34,654 bases of DNA from Candidatus Omnitrophota bacterium (GTDB lineage: Bacteria; Omnitrophota; Gorgyraeia; M55B152): positions 1-34,654 of the forward strand of contig JAGYNU010000004.1 of NCBI GenBank assembly GCA_018399975.1. Reading direction: 5' to 3'. Below the pieces are notes generated by a model that searched no databases, was not told the origin of the DNA, and saw only the letters and a list, made by a program, of their open reading frames with translations. Below, in pieces: positions 30,676-34,654 of this stretch (position 1 is the stretch's first letter; each line of letters starts with the position of its first letter). Made by a program: the position numbers and the translations under genes.

Positions 30676-31980
30676 TTATTTTTTTCTTCTATTTATTCTA
30701 TCAGTATTTTCTGGAGTAAGAGAAAGGGTTCTATCATAATAAGAAAGCAATTTTACTATTCCTGTAGCTTTGTATTCCGGAGCTCCGGTAAGTTTTAAAT
30801 TCAATTTACAATTATTACAATCTCTATCACAGAAAACCGGCTCATATGAATCAGGTTCTTTATACGACGTGATTACTCCTTCATAATTTCGTAATATTAC
30901 CTTACGGGTAGACCATGAAATCAAATAATTAGGCATTACTGGTATTTTACCGCCCCCGCCGGGAGCATCTATTACATAAGTAGGTACTGCTAATCCACTC
31001 GTATGCCCTACTAAATTTTCTATAATTTCAATACCTTTTCCAACAGGCGTGCGAAAATGGGATAAACCTTCTGTTAAATCACATTGGTATAAATAATAAG
31101 GCCTGATTCTATTCTGAAGTAACTTCTGCATAAGTTTTTTCATAATTCTGGGACAATCATTTACCCCCGCTAACAAAACCGCCTGGTTACCTAACGGTAT
31201 GCCAGCATCAGCTAATTTATCTATTGCCTTTTTAGCTGAATCAGTCAACTCTCTGGGATGATTAAATTGTGTATTTATCCATAGTGGATGATGTTTCTTT
31301 AACACTTCTACTAAACTATCCGTTATACGAAAAGGTAATACCACCGGCATCCTGGTCCCAATTCTCATTATCTCTACATGAGGAATTTTTTCTACCTTAC
31401 CTAAAATCCAATCAAGATAATCATCGGATAACATCAAAGGATCTCCCCCCGAAAATAATACATCTCTTACTTCGGGAGTTTCCTTTATATATTCAATACC
31501 ACGTTCTATCACATCTTTAGAAGGAATATAATCAACATCTCCTACCTTTCTTTTTCTTGTACAATGTCTACAATACATAGCACATTTATTGCTTATAGTA
31601 AATAAAACCCTATCAGGATATCTATGTGTTATACATTCTACCGGACTATCTTCATCCTCATGTAACGGATCTCGCATATCATATTTTGTAATAATTAATT
31701 CATTAGGATCTGGAAAAGCCTGTTTAAAAACAGGGTCCAGTTTATAATTTTCTTTATCAATTAATGATAAATAATAAGGAGTTATAGAAACAGGGAATTT
31801 ATCTATTGTCTTCTGTATTTTATTTCTTTCTCCTCTCTCGAATTCTATTCCGGTTAATCTCTCAAATGTTTCTATATTTTTTACAGAATGTTTGAGATGC
31901 CACTTATAATCTTTCCATTCATCAAAATCATTTATATTATTGTCATAAATTTCTTTCTCCTGTAAATTATTTATATCCAT
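30676..31980 (-). CDS. ablA: Lysine 2,3-aminomutase (KamA/AblA family radical SAM enzyme)
   Basis: A 434-residue radical SAM, PLP-dependent aminomutase. CAMYCRHC (C133, C137, C140) binds the 4Fe-4S cluster and S-adenosylmethionine. [16 protein letters not shown] and QFNHPRELT are family landmarks. PGGGGKIP (K345) carries the PLP lysine, and three C-terminal cysteines (C384, C388, C391) resemble the family's zinc site. It converts L-lysine to L-beta-lysine. The acetyltransferase two genes on makes an osmolyte role much likelier than lysine fermentation or EpmB-type EF-P modification. AAAGGAGAG five bases before the ATG sets the start. It is the first gene of a three-gene leftward operon; the promoter upstream is AT-rich and uncertain. 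Confidence 0.92.
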   Translation of the reverse strand: MDINNLQEKEIYDNNINDFDEWKDYKWHLKHSVKNIETFERLTGIEFERGERNKIQKTIDKFPVSITPYYLSLIDKENYKLDPVFKQAFPDPNELIITKYDMRDPLHEDEDSPVECITHRYPDRVLFTISNKCAMYCRHCTRKRKVGDVDYIPSKDVIERGIEYIKETPEVRDVLFSGGDPLMLSDDYLDWILGKVEKIPHVEIMRIGTRMPVVLPFRITDSLVEVLKKHHPLWINTQFNHPRELTDSAKKAIDKLADAGIPLGNQAVLLAGVNDCPRIMKKLMQKLLQNRIRPYYLYQCDLTEGLSHFRTPVGKGIEIIENLVGHTSGLAVPTYVIDAPGGGGKIPVMPNYLISWSTRKVILRNYEGVITSYKEPDSYEPVFCDRDCNNCKLNLKLTGAPEYKATGIVKLLSYYDRTLSLTPENTDRINRRKK

Positions 31981-32423
31981 TTTACTCTCCTTTTGTAATT
32001 AAATTTAATTTTATATAATATACAAACCTGTATTTAATTTATCTCTTAACATTATATTTTTAAAATAGCTATTAGGGGATGCTAAAAGAATGAGATAAGA
32101 ATAGAAGCCGGAAAGTCCTTTTAAAACTTAAAATTATAAAAATGCTAACTTTCCCAATCCATTTTAATTATATCAAATATACATAAAAAATAAAAGAAAA
32201 ATTAAAAAGTTTAAGTATTATATTAAAAGATATAAAACCACTTATTAAATGTTATCTAAAATATAAAGATGAAACCGAAAATGTCACTTAACAACTAATA
32301 TATTACAAAAGATTTTTATGCATGTTAATTTGATTTATATAAAAATATATGGCATATTTTAATATATCACATTATTAATATATACTTATAATTTGCGTAT
32401 ATCTTATTTTAAAATATACAGTT
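31981..32423. other. Divergent AT-rich spacer
   Basis: About 440 bp between the divergent ablA and NagB-HAD genes. It should hold both promoters. A TATATTATATAAA stretch about 40 bp before ablA is a possible -10 region, but no good -35 partner was found for either gene. The word GCATGTTAATTTGATTTAT (32320-32338) resembles GCATGCTTAATTTAT before the 8868 gene. Nothing else was recognised. Confidence 0.45.
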
Positions 32424-34196
32424 ATGAAAAATGTAAATAAAAAAATACTCGTAATAAACATATTAGTAATTTTAAATTTTATTGGCATATCAAATATATT
32501 ATATAACCAATCATACGTTCTATCTTTCAATCAATCTATCTTTAGAATTATACGTAACATAATAAATAACAAGTTAATTTCAGGAATAGACAATAATAAT
32601 CTTATTATAGCACATAATAAAACCGAAGCTAGCAAATTTGTAACACAAATGTTGATAAAAAAAATAAAAAAAGTGTTAGATTCAAAAAAATACTGTACAA
32701 TAAGCCTCCCTACCGGAGGGACTCCTCAGATAATATATGAATTATTACGAAATCAATATAAAGATTCAATAGATTGGTCAAGAGTGATATTTTTTCAATT
32801 AGATGAATATATAGGTTTACCACCTACCCATCCGCAAAGCTATCAATATCAACTCAGAAAAGATATATTAGAACCTTTAGAAATTCCAGAAGAAAACATG
32901 TATTTCATAAATACTCAATCAAAAAATCTGGACGCATTTTGCAAAGCGTATGAACAATTAATTAAAGATAAAGGTGGAATAGACATAATGCTTTTAGGAA
33001 TCGGGCCAAACGGACACATAGCATTTAACGAACCCGGTTCAAGTATTAACTCACAAACCAGGATAGTTCCTGTAAGTGAAACTACGAGAAAAGCCAATGC
33101 CCGTTTTTTCGAAGGAGACATAAAACAAGTCCCAACTAATGCAATAACTATAGGATTAAAAACAATCCTTGAAGCTAAAAAAATAATGCTCATAGCTTCA
33201 GGTCTTGGAAAAGCAAATGCTATTTATCAAAGTGTAGAAGAATCTCCTACTATTAACATTCCTGCTTCTGTCTTACAAAATCATCCACAGACAGATGTTA
33301 TAATCGACCAAGAAGCTGCTAAAGGTAAATTGCTTGACATAGTAAAAACAAAAATAAGACAACAATTAAACGAATTATTCTCTGACAAAGATATTGAACT
33401 TATACTTTCTGACTTAGACTATACTTTAGCTGCAGGATCCAAAACTACAGATAAAGTAAGACAAGAATTAATACAACAAATAGTAGATTTGACACAAAAC
33501 CAAAATAAAAAATTCGCTATTGTAACAGGGGCAAGATTAGAAAATATTATGATTAGGGTAATAAATTTATTGCCTTCCGATTATACTGCCTGGGAAAACT
33601 TATATGTTTTTGCATATGGAGGAAGTGCAGGTTATAAATTCTCACCTGACGGCAAAATACAGGAAATAGAAGATTGCGATTATACGTTTACAGAAAATCA
33701 AACAAATATCATCAAAGATACTATAGAACTATTTTCAAATTCAGAATTCGGAAATGAGTTTGAAAAATCAGAATTTTCAGTAAATAACGATACTAACTCA
33801 ACCTACAAATGTGTAGTTTTCCTTGAAGATATTCCTAGAACAAAAGAAAGATGGGAAAAATATGTTGAGTTCTTCAACGAAAAACTATCTCCTTTAGGCA
33901 TAACAGTTAACGGAGGAAGCAACTATCACGCAATAGATATCACTCCGGTTGACAAATCCAAAGTTTTAGAGTTTCTGCATAATGATTTGGAAATAGGTTA
34001 TAATCAATCCATATACATAGGCGATAGTTTCGAAAGCATATTTTCTAATGATAGACCTGTAGTTAGACTTTTAGGTCCTGAAGGTTTAATATTTAACATA
34101 GGTTCACATCAAGAAGTTAATTCAAAAATTATTTCATTAGGACTTAAAGGCGATTTAGGGACAGAATTAATTTTTGACGCTATTTTAGAAAAATAA
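32424..34196 (+). CDS. Membrane-anchored glucosamine-6-phosphate deaminase fused to a HAD phosphatase domain
   Basis: A 590-residue fusion. Residues 8-28 form a hydrophobic anchor (ILVINILVILNFIGISNIL) absent from ordinary NagB. Residues about 59-310 are NagB: LPTGGTP (95-101), DEYIGL (127-132), GPNGHIAFNEP (H198, E203) and ARFFEGD. NagB converts glucosamine-6-phosphate to fructose-6-phosphate and ammonia. Residues about 325-590 are a HAD-IIB-like domain: SDLDYTL with D330 and D332, VTGA as motif II, DKSKVLEFL and a late YIGDSFES, as in sugar phosphatases or phosphomannomutases. A fused deaminase-phosphatase (or mutase) on amino-sugar phosphates is inferred. No internal ATG lies before the NagB core, so the anchor belongs to the gene. 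No ribosome site is visible. The neighbours are unrelated. Confidence 0.85.
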   Translation: MKNVNKKILVINILVILNFIGISNILYNQSYVLSFNQSIFRIIRNIINNKLISGIDNNNLIIAHNKTEASKFVTQMLIKKIKKVLDSKKYCTISLPTGGTPQIIYELLRNQYKDSIDWSRVIFFQLDEYIGLPPTHPQSYQYQLRKDILEPLEIPEENMYFINTQSKNLDAFCKAYEQLIKDKGGIDIMLLGIGPNGHIAFNEPGSSINSQTRIVPVSETTRKANARFFEGDIKQVPTNAITIGLKTILEAKKIMLIASGLGKANAIYQSVEESPTINIPASVLQNHPQTDVIIDQEAAKGKLLDIVKTKIRQQLNELFSDKDIELILSDLDYTLAAGSKTTDKVRQELIQQIVDLTQNQNKKFAIVTGARLENIMIRVINLLPSDYTAWENLYVFAYGGSAGYKFSPDGKIQEIEDCDYTFTENQTNIIKDTIELFSNSEFGNEFEKSEFSVNNDTNSTYKCVVFLEDIPRTKERWEKYVEFFNEKLSPLGITVNGGSNYHAIDITPVDKSKVLEFLHNDLEIGYNQSIYIGDSFESIFSNDRPVVRLLGPEGLIFNIGSHQEVNSKIISLGLKGDLGTELIFDAILEK

Positions 34197-34219
34197 ATTA
34201 TTGAATATATTCTCCCCTT

Positions 34220-34654
34220 CTAAAATCTATAACTAATGCCTACTTCAAAATTTCTCTCTGGAGCAGGGTAGTAATTTTTAGCCGTTCCCGTAGAATTAGT
34301 CACAGCATATTCTGAATATTCTTCGTCAAAGATGTTATTGATTCCTAAAAATATCTCTACATTGTCCCTAACATAAGATAGTTTACCATCAATAGTAAAA
34401 TAATAATCTAACTTGTCAACCTGGTTTTTCTGGTCGCTTATCATGTATCTATCGCCTACATATTTTCCTATAATAGATAAATTTAATTTATCAGAAAGTT
34501 CTATTTTACACCCAGCATTTCCCAACCAATTGGGCACAGCAGGAATTTCATTACCTGAATAATTATCTCCTTTAAATTTAGTTTTTTGATAAGAAAAATT
34601 TAAAAAAGTTAAAACGTTATCGAAAAACTTAAAATTTATGCCTGCCTCTATACC
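34220..34654 (-). CDS. TonB-dependent receptor, C-terminal barrel (partial)
   Basis: Reading continues without a stop from the window edge for 144 codons, so the true 5' end lies beyond 34654; the track's GTG start inside it is not real. Alternating beta-strands (GIEAGINFKFFDNVLTFLNF, LNLSIIGKYVGDRY, NVEIFLGINNIFDEEY) are typical of the last strands of an outer-membrane TonB-dependent barrel. YYPAPERNFEVGISYRF is the characteristic C-terminal end with a final phenylalanine for Bam-mediated insertion. Such receptors import siderophores, cobalamin or glycans; the ligand cannot be read from this part. It converges with the NagB-HAD gene, 23 bp apart. Confidence 0.88.
   Translation of the reverse strand, partial: GIEAGINFKFFDNVLTFLNFSYQKTKFKGDNYSGNEIPAVPNWLGNAGCKIELSDKLNLSIIGKYVGDRYMISDQKNQVDKLDYYFTIDGKLSYVRDNVEIFLGINNIFDEEYSEYAVTNSTGTAKNYYPAPERNFEVGISYRF

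Noticed and set aside
30676-31980. Lysine aminomutase as EpmB or as lysine fermentation KamA
   Set aside because: EpmB is shorter and found with epmA or efp; fermentation clusters carry kamDE and kdd genes. Neither context is present, whereas an AblB-like acetyltransferase is.
34220-34537. Complete 105-residue protein starting at the GTG at 34537
   Set aside because: The same frame continues upstream to the window edge with TonB-receptor barrel sequence, so this is an internal codon of a partial gene.

Overview
The window is AT-rich (roughly 30% G+C by eye) and bacterial. A TonB-dependent receptor end, an LIGC lipoprotein, HflC, and consensus TTGACA-16/18-TATAAT promoters point to an envelope with an outer membrane. 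The mix of genes (NadX-type aspartate dehydrogenase, a giant membrane-anchored GH94 protein, enzymes with extra N-terminal membrane anchors, a NagB-HAD fusion, and dense palindromic and period-7 intergenic repeats) resembles uncultured candidate phyla such as Omnitrophota. That placement is an inference without a marker gene. No rRNA, tRNA or CRISPR array was recognised.

Layout. 1-156 holds a cluster of small palindromes. 157-11860 is read rightwards: YqeY-like protein, NadX, a PilZ protein with a near-leaderless promoter, a 2119-residue membrane GH94 protein, and two paralogous membrane-anchored winged-helix/nucleotidyltransferase proteins, the second broken by a frameshift. 12026-31980 is read entirely leftwards. 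By descending coordinate it contains: an ablA / PurD-like ATP-grasp / ablB operon (probable N-epsilon-acetyl-beta-lysine osmolyte synthesis); Fur with its own Fur box; a corrinoid protein, AccD and a MalK-type ATPase; two overlapping GAF-GGDEF diguanylate cyclases; HflC, Nudix, a GxxExxY remnant, a small membrane protein, a macrodomain protein and an M50 protease; a five-gene operon with a split kinase-like gene, a secreted protein, a zinc-ribbon protein and an FAH-family enzyme; a small unknown protein behind an attenuator-like leader; a membrane protein and a sirtuin; and a lipoprotein. 32424-34196 (+) is a membrane-anchored NagB-HAD fusion. The window ends in the C-terminal barrel of a TonB receptor (-).

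How the genes fit together. Three themes recur. (1) c-di-GMP: two cyclases and a PilZ receptor. (2) NAD and ADP-ribose: NadX, sirtuin, macrodomain, Nudix. (3) Normally cytosolic enzyme domains behind an N-terminal hydrophobic segment: both nucleotidyltransferases, NagB-HAD and the kinase-like protein.

The most unusual signals are in the non-coding DNA: a three-copy palindrome with constant core and compensatorily changed arms, two of which supply the stop codon of the adjacent gene; degenerate heptanucleotide arrays between co-directional genes; a 19-bp CCGCCA-loop-TGGCGG element in three copies; and a composite palindromic block directly upstream of a diguanylate cyclase.
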